Shown here piece by piece: positions 24,159 through 33,690 of a DNA stretch of 64,000 nucleotides. Position numbers and translations under genes: made by a program. Positions within the stretch are counted from its first letter, which is position 1. Each line of letters begins with the position of its first letter. This DNA comes from KACC-23026 sp963829575 (GTDB lineage Bacteria; Bacillota; Bacilli; Bacillales; Sporolactobacillaceae), in NCBI GenBank assembly GCA_963829575.1, contig CAWHJF010000002.1, positions 186,001 through 250,000 of the forward strand, given 5' to 3'. The notes beneath the pieces are model-generated. The model was given only the letters and a program-made list of their open reading frames with translations, did no database searches and was not told where the DNA came from.

Positions 24159-26060
24159 ATGAAAATGTGGCTTCATGCCATTGTTTTAATCGTCTCATTT
24201 GGCGCGATTATATTTACAATCAGTCATTTCAGTAATTTTAAACGGGTATTGATTGGGCGTCCTATTCGATCGGATCAATTAAATTCCAAACACAACAAAT
24301 TATTCTGGGTCATGGCCCTTCTAGTATTAGCAGCGGATTTGTATTCCTCAGTTGCCTATGGACCTGAAGCGGGGATCACAGAATTGGCAACACTTGGTCC
24401 TTCAGTTATGTGGTTTATAATTCCGTTAACGATGGCTTCTGTAGGTTTACTCGCAATTCTAATTATCTCCTATGTAATGGCGGTCAATGCCTATCCGAAT
24501 GGAGGAGGGGCCTACACAATCGCAAGGGAGAATTATCGGAATCCTGGTTTTGCTCTGCTTGCTTCAAGCGCGTTACTCGTAGACTATGTGTTAACCGTTG
24601 CGGTTTCCGTATCTTCTGGAATTCAAACGGTTGGATCAGCTTATCCAGTGGTTCGAGACTACGCCCCGACCCTATCTGTTCTTTGTGTTTTACTTATTTT
24701 GATCGTAAATTTAAGAGGGCTATCAGAGTCTGCGACGTTATTTGCTTGGCCCACGCTACTGTTTGCGATCAGTATGGGTGTGGTCATTTGCATTGGGCTT
24801 TTGAAAGGGGTCCACGTTCATGGAGTTGGCGCCGCATCCAAACCGCCTTCCTTTGGAACCATTCCTCATGGTTTGACGATGCTGCTCTTACTTAAAGCAT
24901 TTAGTGCCGCCTCCGTTTCGGTAACGGGAATTGAAACGATCTCTAATGCGGTACCGATTTTTCGAGAACCCGGAAATCGCAATGCGGTCAAGGCTTACAT
25001 AACCCTTGGGATTGCAATGGGCGTGACCCTCTTAGGTTTAGCCACACTTTTTTATCTTAAGAATGTTTCAATCAATCCGAATCAAACGATGCTCTCCCAA
25101 TTGTTGGGTCAACTTTTTGGGCATGGCGTGGTCTATCAAATCGTTATTTGGTTAACCTTTATTGTGTTAATATTAGCGGCGAATTCAACGTTTACTGGTT
25201 TTCCTCAACTCGCAGCTCTTGTTGCTCGAGATGATTATTTGCCGCGATCCCTTTCATTAAGAGGGGATCGTCTTGGTTATTCAAACGGTATGATTATTTT
25301 AGCTGCGTTCGCTTCCATCTTAATTATCACCTTTGGGGCAAAGACGAATGCGTTAATTCCTCTTTACTCCATTGGTGTCTTCATTTCTTTTACTATTGCC
25401 CAAATTGGTTTGGTCAGAAAGTGGGTAAGAGATCGAGGCAACCGATGGCGACTTAAACTCGCTATCAATTTATTAGGAGCTGTGACAACCGGACTGGTTT
25501 CGATTGTTGTGGCTTGGACTAAGTTCACGAGTGGCGCATGGATGGTGCTCATTGTATTACCGGCCATTATGTTTGCGAGTCTGCGCATCAAGCATCATTA
25601 TGAATCGGTTGGCAAAGAACTGAGAATTGATATGAAACAAGAGAGGCCACGGACTCATGACGTGAAGACCTTAGTCTTAATTTCGGGTATCCATCGAGTT
25701 GTGTTGCATACACTTTCTCTTGCTCAGAGTCTTCATACGGATGTTCAGGCCATATACGTTGGGTTTGATGAGGAATCGATTCAAAAAGTTGAGCAGCGTT
25801 GGGCGGAATGGGGGAACCCCTGTCCACTCATTGTACTTAGAAATGACTATCGCTCTTTAGTCCAACCGATCAAATTTTACATTGAGCAAATAGAGAAAAC
25901 AGAAGGGCAACTTGATCGTGTTCATATTATCATTCCACAATTTTTACCAAGGAAATGGTGGCAGTTTGCTCTTCACAACCAAAGCGCCCTTCTTTTAAGA
26001 ACGGCCTTAATCAGACATAAAGATGTTGTCATCACAACTGTTCCCTATCATTTGCATTAA
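24159..26060 (+). CDS. kimA: KimA-type K+ importer (APC superfamily)
   Basis: 633 residues from ATG 24159 after GAGGGGA. The protein follows B. subtilis KimA (old name YdaO) over its length: ADLYSSVAYG on the first core helix, YPNGGGAYTIA, LLVDYVLTVAVS (with the Asp-Tyr-x-x-Thr pattern of the K+ site), NLRGLSESA, and the C-terminal cytosolic domain ending HNQSALLLR and TTVPYH. KimA is a proton-coupled high-affinity K+ importer inhibited by c-di-AMP. An extra N-terminal hydrophobic helix (about 5-25) is present. No c-di-AMP riboswitch is visible upstream. A Ca2+ ATPase gene follows. Confidence 0.8.
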   Translation: MKMWLHAIVLIVSFGAIIFTISHFSNFKRVLIGRPIRSDQLNSKHNKLFWVMALLVLAADLYSSVAYGPEAGITELATLGPSVMWFIIPLTMASVGLLAILIISYVMAVNAYPNGGGAYTIARENYRNPGFALLASSALLVDYVLTVAVSVSSGIQTVGSAYPVVRDYAPTLSVLCVLLILIVNLRGLSESATLFAWPTLLFAISMGVVICIGLLKGVHVHGVGAASKPPSFGTIPHGLTMLLLLKAFSAASVSVTGIETISNAVPIFREPGNRNAVKAYITLGIAMGVTLLGLATLFYLKNVSINPNQTMLSQLLGQLFGHGVVYQIVIWLTFIVLILAANSTFTGFPQLAALVARDDYLPRSLSLRGDRLGYSNGMIILAAFASILIITFGAKTNALIPLYSIGVFISFTIAQIGLVRKWVRDRGNRWRLKLAINLLGAVTTGLVSIVVAWTKFTSGAWMVLIVLPAIMFASLRIKHHYESVGKELRIDMKQERPRTHDVKTLVLISGIHRVVLHTLSLAQSLHTDVQAIYVGFDEESIQKVEQRWAEWGNPCPLIVLRNDYRSLVQPIKFYIEQIEKTEGQLDRVHIIIPQFLPRKWWQFALHNQSALLLRTALIRHKDVVITTVPYHLH

Positions 26061-26172
26061 ATGATAGGGGTTTTTAGAGTCTTGTAAAAAAAATCTTCAT
26101 TCACTAGTCTATTTTGTATTTTTTCTCATATCTTTTAATAAAGAATCTATTAGAGATATATGAGGTGAGTCC

Positions 26173-28878
26173 ATGGATTGGTATCGTAAGCGGATTGAGG
26201 ACGTTGAAACACTGCTTCAAACACGGGTAAAAACGGGTCTATCAACCGAAGAAAGTGCCACACGCCTAAAAAAAGACGGGTCGAATCTATTAAAAGAAAA
26301 GGATCGGCCGAGTGCGCTTTCTATTTTTATTGCTCAGTTTAAAGATTTTATGATTTTTGTTTTGTTTGCGGCGATTATCCTATCAGCTTTTCTTGGCGAA
26401 TACTTAGATGCGGTCGCGATTTTGTTGATCGTCATCATGAATGGCGTCTTGGGGTTTATTCAAGAGCGGAAAGCGGAGAAATCTTTGGAGGCGTTGCGAG
26501 AATTATCGGCTCCGAATGCGACGGTGCGACGTGATGGAAAGTGGCAAACGGTTTCGGCACGTGATTTAGTAGTAGGGGATCTCGTAAAGATTGAAAGTGG
26601 CGACCGCGTATCAGCTGACCTTCGCTTGATTCAGTCAAATGAATTGTCGATTGAAGAGTCGGCTCTAACCGGTGAATCCGTTCCTTCTCAAAAACACGCG
26701 AGTTTAATAGAAGGGGAAAGCCTTCAACTCGGGGATCAAGTCAATATGGGCTTTATGGGAACAATGGTCACTCAAGGGAGCGGAATAGGAATCGTAGTCG
26801 CAACAGGCATGAACACGGAAATGGGTAAAATCGCGGGTTTAATCCAAAATGCAGAGAATTTAGCGACCCCACTTCAACTGAAACTGGAACAACTCGGCAA
26901 AACGCTGATCTACATTTCAATCGGTCTCACACTATTAGTTGTGTTGTTAGGTGTCTATCGAGGCCATGAGCTCACCCATATGATTTTGTCAGGCGTTTCA
27001 CTCGCGGTGGCAGCCATTCCAGAAGGGCTTCCGGCCATCGTGACCATCGCCTTAGCTTTGGGTGTTCAAAAAATGATCAAACGCCATGCCATTGTTCGAA
27101 AGCTTCCTGCTGTTGAGACATTAGGTTCGGCGACCGTAATCTGTTCGGATAAAACAGGAACATTGACCCAAAACAAAATGACCGTGACGCACTTGTGGGT
27201 GGACGGAAAGACCTGGGAGGTTCCGGAAGATCCTGAGATTGAACGGTTCAAGAAAGAGGGTCGCCCTGTCCATCTGGATCAAGAGAAGACTGTTCAAGAT
27301 TTGTTAACTTATGCGGTTTTGTGCAATAATGCTGAGCTTGATACGACAAAGGGAGACAAGCCGTCACAGTTAGGCGATCCCACTGAAATTGCCTTATTGG
27401 AAAGCGGCATAAAGGCGGGTCTCACAAAAGAAAAACTATTGAGTGAGTGTCAGATCATTAAGGAATTCCCATTTGACTCTTCTAGGAAGATGATGAGTGT
27501 CATCGTGGAAAAATCGAATGGTGAACGGTATGTCGTGACTAAAGGGGCACCAGACGTTCTATTAGAACAATGTGATTATGTCATGTGGAAAGGTCAACGC
27601 GAACTTAAGAAAAATCGCCATACCCAAGCAATTGATCAGGCCATTGACGACTTAGGGAGAAAAGCGCTACGAAACATTGCGATTGCGTTTAAACCCCTTT
27701 ATTCGGACAAGCCGTTCACTAAAGCGGATCAAGTGGAACGAAGCTTAACCTTTGTCGGGCTCCAAGGCATGATCGACCCACCGCGTCCAGAAGTTAAAGC
27801 ATCCATTGCGCAGTGTCGGTCTGCGGGGATTAAAACCATTATGATTACGGGAGATCATGCGGTTACGGCGAGTGCGATTGCCCATCAATTGACGATTTTA
27901 CCAGAGGACGGCAAAGTAATTGACGGCGCGACGCTTTCAACAATGTCTGACGAAGCACTCGTGGAGCAGGTGGACGACATTTATGTCTACGCACGCGTTT
28001 CGCCGGAACACAAACTTAAAATTGTGAAGGCACTTCAGAAAAAAGGGCATGTTGTTGCAATGACTGGAGATGGCGTAAATGATGCCCCAGCGATCAAATC
28101 CGCCAACATTGGGATTGCAATGGGAAATACGGGGACCGATGTCGCAAAAGAAGCCGCCTCTTTGGTACTAAGTGATGATAATTTTGCCTCCATTGAAGCG
28201 GCTGTAGAAGAAGGGCGTAACATCTATGAAAACATTCGAAAATTCATCCGCTATTTGCTCGCTTCAAATGTCGGTGAGATTTTAGTGATGCTTTTTGCGA
28301 TGCTGTGCTCGCTACCGCTTCCCCTACTACCGATTCAGATTTTATGGGTGAATTTGGTCACAGATGGTCTGCCCGCAATGGCACTTGGTGTGGATCAAGC
28401 CGAAGATGATGTGATGAAGCGGGGACCTCGGCCGAGTAAAGAAGGGGTATTTGCGCGGGGGCTAGGATGGAAGATTCTATCCAGAGGATTTTTAATTGGA
28501 ATCTCAACAACCGCTGCGTTTTGGATTAGCCTACATGGGGATCCGGACAATTACTTGGTCAAAGCACAGACTGTTGCTTTTGTCACGCTTGTTTTGGCTC
28601 AACTGATTCATGTCTTTGATTGCCGAAGTGAACGCTCAATCTTTGACCGCAATCCCTTCCAAAACAAATACCTTGTGCTTGCGGTGTTGTCATCGATTCT
28701 TTTAATGCTCGTCGTCATGTATGTCCCGGTTCTACAAACCGTTTTTCATACCGTTCCAATTAGTTTAAGAGACTGGCTATTGGTTATTGGCCTTGCAGCC
28801 CTTCCAACCTTTCTACTATCCGGTAACCAGGTCTTTAAAAAAAGCAAATCCTCTCAATCCAAGCAAGCTAGCGCATAA
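26173..28878 (+). CDS. Calcium-transporting P-type ATPase (YloB/SERCA-like)
   Basis: 901 residues, the normal length for bacterial PMR1/SERCA-type pumps. Motifs in order: TGES near 164, PEGLP near 282 on helix M4, the phosphorylation site DKTGT at D326, the nucleotide-domain KGAPD near 459, and TGDGVNDAP near 630; the helix M6 segment NLVTDGLPA carries the Asn and Asp expected for Ca2+ binding. It exports Ca2+ with ATP; in Bacillus the homologue helps spores and Ca2+ tolerance. GAGGTGAG precedes ATG. A terminator follows. Confidence 0.9.
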   Translation: MDWYRKRIEDVETLLQTRVKTGLSTEESATRLKKDGSNLLKEKDRPSALSIFIAQFKDFMIFVLFAAIILSAFLGEYLDAVAILLIVIMNGVLGFIQERKAEKSLEALRELSAPNATVRRDGKWQTVSARDLVVGDLVKIESGDRVSADLRLIQSNELSIEESALTGESVPSQKHASLIEGESLQLGDQVNMGFMGTMVTQGSGIGIVVATGMNTEMGKIAGLIQNAENLATPLQLKLEQLGKTLIYISIGLTLLVVLLGVYRGHELTHMILSGVSLAVAAIPEGLPAIVTIALALGVQKMIKRHAIVRKLPAVETLGSATVICSDKTGTLTQNKMTVTHLWVDGKTWEVPEDPEIERFKKEGRPVHLDQEKTVQDLLTYAVLCNNAELDTTKGDKPSQLGDPTEIALLESGIKAGLTKEKLLSECQIIKEFPFDSSRKMMSVIVEKSNGERYVVTKGAPDVLLEQCDYVMWKGQRELKKNRHTQAIDQAIDDLGRKALRNIAIAFKPLYSDKPFTKADQVERSLTFVGLQGMIDPPRPEVKASIAQCRSAGIKTIMITGDHAVTASAIAHQLTILPEDGKVIDGATLSTMSDEALVEQVDDIYVYARVSPEHKLKIVKALQKKGHVVAMTGDGVNDAPAIKSANIGIAMGNTGTDVAKEAASLVLSDDNFASIEAAVEEGRNIYENIRKFIRYLLASNVGEILVMLFAMLCSLPLPLLPIQILWVNLVTDGLPAMALGVDQAEDDVMKRGPRPSKEGVFARGLGWKILSRGFLIGISTTAAFWISLHGDPDNYLVKAQTVAFVTLVLAQLIHVFDCRSERSIFDRNPFQNKYLVLAVLSSILLMLVVMYVPVLQTVFHTVPISLRDWLLVIGLAALPTFLLSGNQVFKKSKSSQSKQASA

Positions 28879-28894
28879 CGGAAAATAAAATTAA

Positions 28895-28936
28895 AATGCA
28901 GGCCAAAATGGATATCATTTAGCCTGCAATTTTTTT
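28895..28936 (+). terminator. Terminator of the Ca2+ ATPase gene
   Basis: TGCAGGC/GCCTGCA stem and seven T. Confidence 0.8.
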
Positions 28937-29198
28937 ATAAAAGGATGTATCTTATAAAATGGCTTGGAACTTTTAAGGAGGCAATTTGGATATTTATGTT
29001 AAAATAAGAACAATAATTATGAAAAATCTACTTATTCATAGTTTAGGGATACTTGAAGAGCGAGGGTTTTGGGTGAGTATCACTGGCGTTTTGTACCACC
29101 TGAGTTGGACAATCGAACATGGAGGAGATTTTCTATAAAGGGTGAAAACGGCAAAACGAGTGGCTCATCTACACGCTATGACGAAAAGGTGAGGCTAG
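28937..29198. other. Intergenic region, no gene seen
   Basis: AT-rich; a TTGGAT ... TAAAAT pair near 28986-29003 might be a promoter. The G-rich part 29050-29150 holds no open frame of note. Start of the accessory zone. Confidence 0.3.
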
Positions 29199-29366
29199 AT
29201 GGGAACAACAACGTTCATTTCGAAATCGATTAAATGGAAACCCTTCTTTAAGAGAAGAATACGCGACTCTAAAAAAAACTTAGCCAAGCAATATTCTAAT
29301 GATAGAGAAGCCTATTCTCAAGCGAAAACACGGTTTATTCAAAGCGCTTTAGAACCCAGAGGTTAA
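29199..29366 (+). CDS. Small basic hypothetical protein
   Basis: 55 residues, ATG 29199 after AAAGGTGAGG. Very basic (KWKPFFKRRIRDSKKN near the start), no membrane segment. No family recognised. The good ribosome site is the main support. Confidence 0.35.
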   Translation: MGTTTFISKSIKWKPFFKRRIRDSKKNLAKQYSNDREAYSQAKTRFIQSALEPRG

Positions 29367-29582
29367 ACACCACATAAACAGTTTTTGTTTTACGGACATC
29401 GTGTGATGGTTTAATAAAGGCCATCGCTTATTGCACTATAGGCCAGGATCGGAAAAGAGGAGGAGTAAATTGAGACTATCAGAAATCCACCCCATACTTT
29501 ATCATCTCAGAATAAAGCAAAAACGTTTGTTCTGTTCGATTCGTAATAGGTCACCAAACATACGGTTTTCTAGAGATTATAG

Positions 29583-30380
29583 AGAAACCCCTTATCAATT
29601 GATGACGAAGTTTTTCTATATTTTAAGGACTTTTGTAATACTAATAAAGAGGAAATCACCTCACTTCTTAAAAGTAAGTTGGTTCAGACTAACGAGGTTA
29701 GGCGTTGTGCATATCTCTATCCAATTTTCTCTTTGATACATAAAAAAGTTAGAAAGCGTTTATCACTTATTGAAATTGGTACAAGTGCTGGGCTTCAGCT
29801 TTTATGGGACAAATATAGTTACTCTTATGGCACTAATACAATTTATGGAAATAAAAAATCAACTGTTCATATAACCTCTGAAATTAAAGGGGGAAACTTC
29901 CCTTCATTTCTTCCTGAAAGTCCGCCTGTTGCAACAAAAATGGGTATCGACCTACATATAAGTGACCTAAGAAATGATGAAGATTATTTGTGGTTGAAAT
30001 CCCTAATTTGGACAGAACACGAAGAAAGATTGGAGTTATTTGAGCATGCTGCGAGTTATTTTAAAGAGAACCCAGTAGAACTTATTGAAGGAGATGGGAT
30101 AACTCTTTTACCTGATGTTGTAGAAAGACTGCCTAAAGACACAGTAATTTGCATTTTCCATACTCACGTTGCAAATCAAATACCAGATGATTTGAAATGC
30201 GAACTATTAACTAAGATAAGAAAAATAGGTGAAAAAAGAGAGGTTTTCCATCTCTATAATAATATTTGGGAAGGCAAACTTCATCTTGACTATATTATTG
30301 ATGGAGTGGAGCATAACAAAACTATTGGTAATACAGGTGGACACGGAGAATGGTTTGAGTGGGATATTGAACACTTATAA
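29583..30380 (+). pseudogene. DUF2332 protein, 5'-truncated
   Basis: The frame 29583-30380 encodes a DUF2332 protein from the segment DEVFLYFKDFC through LVQTNEVRRCAYLYP and IEIGTSAGLQLLWDKYSY to the C-terminal GNTGGHGEWFEW. The family is about 330-350 residues, so roughly the first 80-100 are missing; the frame is closed by TAG at 29580 and nothing like the family's N terminus is seen upstream in any frame. A TTG at 29679 could start a 233-residue fragment, but it cuts within a conserved block. DUF2332 proteins look like SAM-methyltransferase relatives of unknown role. Confidence 0.7.
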
Positions 30381-30516
30381 TTAGGCGATGTCCATACTTT
30401 AGATAAGGATCGACAATCGCTTCTTCCACTAAAGGTGAGTTTTTGTGGAAGATGGGTGTCGCCGTTCTATATTGAAGGTCAGAATTGTTGAATAATGGGA
30501 GGAGGTACGGTCGTCA

Positions 30517-31071
30517 TTGCAAGAAAAAGATATTGTTAAATTGATTCAAGGTGACACACGTTTGATGCAGATCCTTCGCATTGTTGAATCATTGGGTTTA
30601 CCTGACTGGTGCGTGTGTGCAGGTTTTGTTCGTTCGAGGGTGTGGGATTATCTTCATGGTTTTACAGAGACACGTTTGCCCGACGTGGATGTGGTGTATT
30701 TTGACCCACACCACACTAACGAATTAATAGAAAAACAGTATGAGCATAATCTTAAACAACTGGATTCTTTAGTTCCTTGGTCTGTAAAAAATCAGGCGCG
30801 AATGCACACTAAAAACGGTCATGCTCCGTATACGTCAACTATTGATGGACTGTCAAACTTCCCTGAGGTCTGCACGGCAATTGGGGTTTATTTAGATTCA
30901 AATGGAGATGTCATTGTAGTCGCTCCGTATGGTGTCGATGATTTGGTCAATTTGGTTGTCCGACCCACTCCGTTTTACAAATCTGAAGAGAAACATCCCA
31001 TCTATGAACAGCGGATCAATACAAAAAAATGGGAAACTACATGGCATCGCCTTCATATTGTTCGTTTTTGA
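30517..31071 (+). CDS. Nucleotidyltransferase family protein (DUF925 type)
   Basis: 184 residues from TTG 30517, downstream of GGGAGGAGG. It fits the NTP_transf_6/DUF925 family: AGFVRSRVWDYLHG near residue 35, LPDVDVVYFDP near 54 (the two carboxylates of the metal site) and VAPYGVDDLVNLVVRPTP near 137. Family members are predicted nucleotidyltransferases without an established substrate. The gene is intact, unlike its neighbours on both sides. Confidence 0.78.
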   Translation: MQEKDIVKLIQGDTRLMQILRIVESLGLPDWCVCAGFVRSRVWDYLHGFTETRLPDVDVVYFDPHHTNELIEKQYEHNLKQLDSLVPWSVKNQARMHTKNGHAPYTSTIDGLSNFPEVCTAIGVYLDSNGDVIVVAPYGVDDLVNLVVRPTPFYKSEEKHPIYEQRINTKKWETTWHRLHIVRF

Positions 31072-31171
31072 AATCAAGTTTAGCCATTGTTGAACAAGGG
31101 GGGATGTGGTAATTCCTCATTCCTTGTTCCCTTAAAGTTCAGTGGTGTTAAACCAGGAGGGTGATCTCAAT

Positions 31172-31593
31172 ATGTCTAAAAACAACTATCACAGAGCTTT
31201 TGGAGTTTACGGCATTTATGTAGAAGATGGAAAACTCTTAGTTATAAATAAAAATGGAGGTCCTTACATAAATCGCTTTGACTTACCAGGAGGGAGCTTA
31301 GAAAAAGGAGAAGCTTTGTCAAAGCCGTGAAAAGAGAATTCCATGAAGAAACGGGTGTCGAAATTGAGATTGAGAAAAACCTTGGGGTTATTGACTTTAA
31401 ACATCCCAGGTAGTGGAAAGAGTTTGCCAATGTTCATCCTATTTCAGTCTACTATTTAGTGGTGAAATCTAGTGGAAAAATAAAAATACCTGAACAATTT
31501 GAAGGACAAGACTCATTGGGAGCCAATTGGGTGTCTGAAAATGACATTACTCTGGATAATGCTTCACCATTAGTTCTAAAGGCTTTTGAGTAG
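31172..31593 (+). pseudogene. Nudix hydrolase with frameshift and stop
   Basis: Nudix protein starting at ATG 31172 after GGAGGGTGAT. The Nudix box is split: PGGSLEKGEALSK in the first frame and AVKREFHEETGVEI in the next, with one A apparently lost from the AAA run near 31322. A second lesion, an in-frame TAG after FKHPR (about 31410), interrupts the remainder; the reading then continues WKEFANVHPISVYYLVV to 31593. Two independent lesions make a sequencing error unlikely as the only cause. Confidence 0.75.
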
Positions 31594-31619
31594 TTAAAAA
31601 CAAACGATCTAGGTATGTT

Positions 31620-32035
31620 CTAATCGCTCGTAACGAGGTAACCAGTCATGGAGGGCTAAAGGTATAACTTTAGTCTTTAAGCTCAGACAGTGAAGGTAGC
31701 GGGCCGAAAGCCAAATGGTTGAAGTGTTTGAGCTCCATAAGGTTAGTCATTCGAGAGAGCTGATGCGTTTCGCTCATCAGAGAGCTGCATTTTATCCGTC
31801 ATTAGGGCGAGAAGGATAAAACCTCTCTGGAGTCAGAGACCTTGGCACGTTACACGTTGATAGGATACGGCAATTTGGGAAGTCCATATTGGTCTTTTCT
31901 TTTTTTATGGAAGAGTATGGTGTAAGCGATAACAAGCAAGGAAGCCAAATGCCGAATAGGAAGTCGGATAGCAGAGCAGTACCAATGAAGTTGGGTAATG
32001 CCGATGGAGGAAAGGCTACCACCCAGAGATAAGAG
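31620..32035 (+). mobile_element. Group II intron remnant with IEP start
   Basis: Non-coding stretch rich in GAAA-type loops and paired segments, followed by a short frame 31907-32032 of 41 codons (MEEYGVSDNKQGSQ, then SDSRAVPMKLGNADGG and KATTQR) that looks like the N terminus of a group II intron reverse transcriptase/maturase; it then stops. No RT core, maturase domain or domain V hairpin follows, so the intron is 3'-truncated. The left edge is uncertain. Assignment rests on memory of intron sequences, not a covariance search. Confidence 0.5.
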
Positions 32036-32094
32036 TTCACTTTTATTGATCAATAACTGTCCACTTTAGCTTATCAGTTACAGGAGTGAAAACT

Positions 32095-32814
32095 ATGAAA
32101 AATTTAAACAAGTTGGAACCAATTAAAGCAGCACAGAATTTAATAACTAATTATTTTCCATCTTGTGATGGGGCTTTGTTGTCAGGAAGTGTGGTTCGTG
32201 GTCAAGCCACAGAAACATCTGACCTTGACATAGTGATATTTGATAATGAAATCGTCTCAGCTTATAGGGAGTCACGGATTGAATTTGATTGGCATATAGA
32301 ACTATTCGTTCATAACCTAAATTCATATCGGGATTTTTTCAAAAGTGATTATAAAAGAGCGAGACCTTCGTTACCACGGATGGTAACAGAAGGATTGGTT
32401 CTAAAAGACAAAGGGGTAATCAACACGATCAAAGCCGAAGCTGAAGAATTGCTATCAAATGGTCCAGAAAAATGGTCATCAGACACAATAATTATTAAGC
32501 AGTATTTTATAACAGACGCATTGGATGATTTTATTGGCTGCGAAACTAGAAAAGAAGGAATATTTATTGCTAATACACTTTCTGAGCTTGTTAGTGAATT
32601 TGTTTTAAGGACAAACAATAGATGGATTGGTGCATCAAAATGGGTGATACGTTCATTAATACAGTATGACGGTGCTTTCGCAGAAAGATTTGTTGAGGCG
32701 TTTGATTTGTATTATCGAGAAAATTCTAAGTCCAAAGTTATTGATTTGGTTGATGAAGTATTAAAACCCTATGGCGGACGCTTATTTAATGGGTTCTCAT
32801 TGGGGAAACCGTAA
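32095..32814 (+). CDS. Nucleotidyltransferase domain protein
   Basis: 239 residues from ATG 32095, 8 bases after AGGAG. The pol-beta-type site is clear: GSVVRGQATETSDLDIVIF (about 34-52), with the G-S and the D-x-D pair, and a third carboxylate likely in EFDWHIELF near 70. The C-terminal half is helical, as in aminoglycoside and similar small-molecule nucleotidyltransferases. A role in antibiotic modification is possible, but other substrates fit too. Terminator at 32896. It lies right after the intron remnant. Confidence 0.75.
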   Translation: MKNLNKLEPIKAAQNLITNYFPSCDGALLSGSVVRGQATETSDLDIVIFDNEIVSAYRESRIEFDWHIELFVHNLNSYRDFFKSDYKRARPSLPRMVTEGLVLKDKGVINTIKAEAEELLSNGPEKWSSDTIIIKQYFITDALDDFIGCETRKEGIFIANTLSELVSEFVLRTNNRWIGASKWVIRSLIQYDGAFAERFVEAFDLYYRENSKSKVIDLVDEVLKPYGGRLFNGFSLGKP

Positions 32815-32895
32815 TGTTATACATTTGTAATTGCCCTCGCGTTTAAATATAGACCGTTCCGTTTTTTGGTGCCTATCACATTTAAATGACTTTGG

Positions 32896-32938
32896 AAATG
32901 GCGTACAAACTGAGAAAAAGTTTGAGACGCCATTTTTT
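32896..32938 (+). terminator. Terminator after nucleotidyltransferase gene
   Basis: Two nested dyads: AAATGGCGT/ACGCCATTT outside and CAAACT/AGTTTG inside, with T-rich tail. Confidence 0.85.
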
Positions 32939-33147
32939 ATTTGAATCCCCTTAAAATTTTACGAGAAAATAAGACTTGAAACTACTTTAAACAAACCTGT
33001 AAATATTGAAAAATCATGAATCATTTGAAAGCAATGAAATTAGATGAGCATTTTTCATTTTCATGAGATAATTTTAAAAACATAAAAACCGTTTGAGGGG
33101 TTTCTGTGTCTAATTTATAAAGACTCAAAAGAATGTTGGTGATGTAG
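32939..33147. promoter_or_regulatory. Leader of the ECF sigma gene
   Basis: TGAAAC at 32977-32982 looks like an ECF -35 element, which would fit autoregulation, but the spacing to CTGTA (32997) is 14 bp, shorter than the usual 16. Shown as a hint only. Confidence 0.3.
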
Positions 33148-33690
33148 GTGGACGGAATGTTATTTAAAAAAGCAAGGAAGCGTGACTCTAAGGCTTTTTT
33201 GGAAATGATGACTTCATATCAAGATCAATTATATAAGACGGCTTGGCGTTACCTTAGAGATGAACAGGATGCGCTGGATGCGGTGCAAGAGATCAGCTAC
33301 CGAGCATATAAGAATATCCACAAAGTTAAGCAACCAAAGTATGTTAAAACATGGTTGATCCGCATCATGATCAACTACTGTCTGGATGAAATTAATCGCA
33401 AAAAAAAGACCGTTCAGGTGGCAGCTATTTATGAGGATTTTAAAGAAGAAGACAAAGATGCAGCAACCAAATTAGATATTGAAAACATCCTTCAAAAACT
33501 CGATGAAAAATACCAATTAATCATTACTTTAAAGTATTATCACCAATATACACTAACAGAAATTGCCGAGAGTCTAGATATGCCACTCGGCACTGTCAAA
33601 ACGAGATTGAATCGAGCGCTTGAGATGTTAAGACTACAGATGGAGAAAGGAAGTGAGCTTGATGCAGGACGTCGAAAAGAAGTTAAGTGA
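33148..33690 (+). CDS. ECF-type RNA polymerase sigma factor
   Basis: 180 residues (GTG 33148; ATG 33157 is equally plausible and has AGGTGG at good distance). Sigma region 2 spans about 18-85 with DQLYKTAWRYLRDEQDALDA, and region 4 about 118-165 with the helix-turn-helix YTLTEIAESLDMPLGTVKTR. It overlaps the downstream DUF4179 gene by 29 bp, the usual translational coupling of a sigma factor with its membrane anti-sigma factor. Similar to SigV/SigM-like group members; target genes unknown. Confidence 0.88.
   Translation: MDGMLFKKARKRDSKAFLEMMTSYQDQLYKTAWRYLRDEQDALDAVQEISYRAYKNIHKVKQPKYVKTWLIRIMINYCLDEINRKKKTVQVAAIYEDFKEEDKDAATKLDIENILQKLDEKYQLIITLKYYHQYTLTEIAESLDMPLGTVKTRLNRALEMLRLQMEKGSELDAGRRKEVK

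Noticed and set aside
24410..24895. 161-codon frame within the kimA region
   Set aside because: Cys/Arg/Trp-rich shadow of the KimA frame.
29431..29736. 101-codon frame before the DUF2332 fragment
   Set aside because: Composition is unlike a protein, it overlaps the DUF2332 frame and has no family match; the true N terminus of DUF2332 is not there.
31792..32053. Minus-strand frames of 67-82 codons
   Set aside because: They lie opposite the group II intron remnant; such antisense frames are commonly mis-called over these introns.
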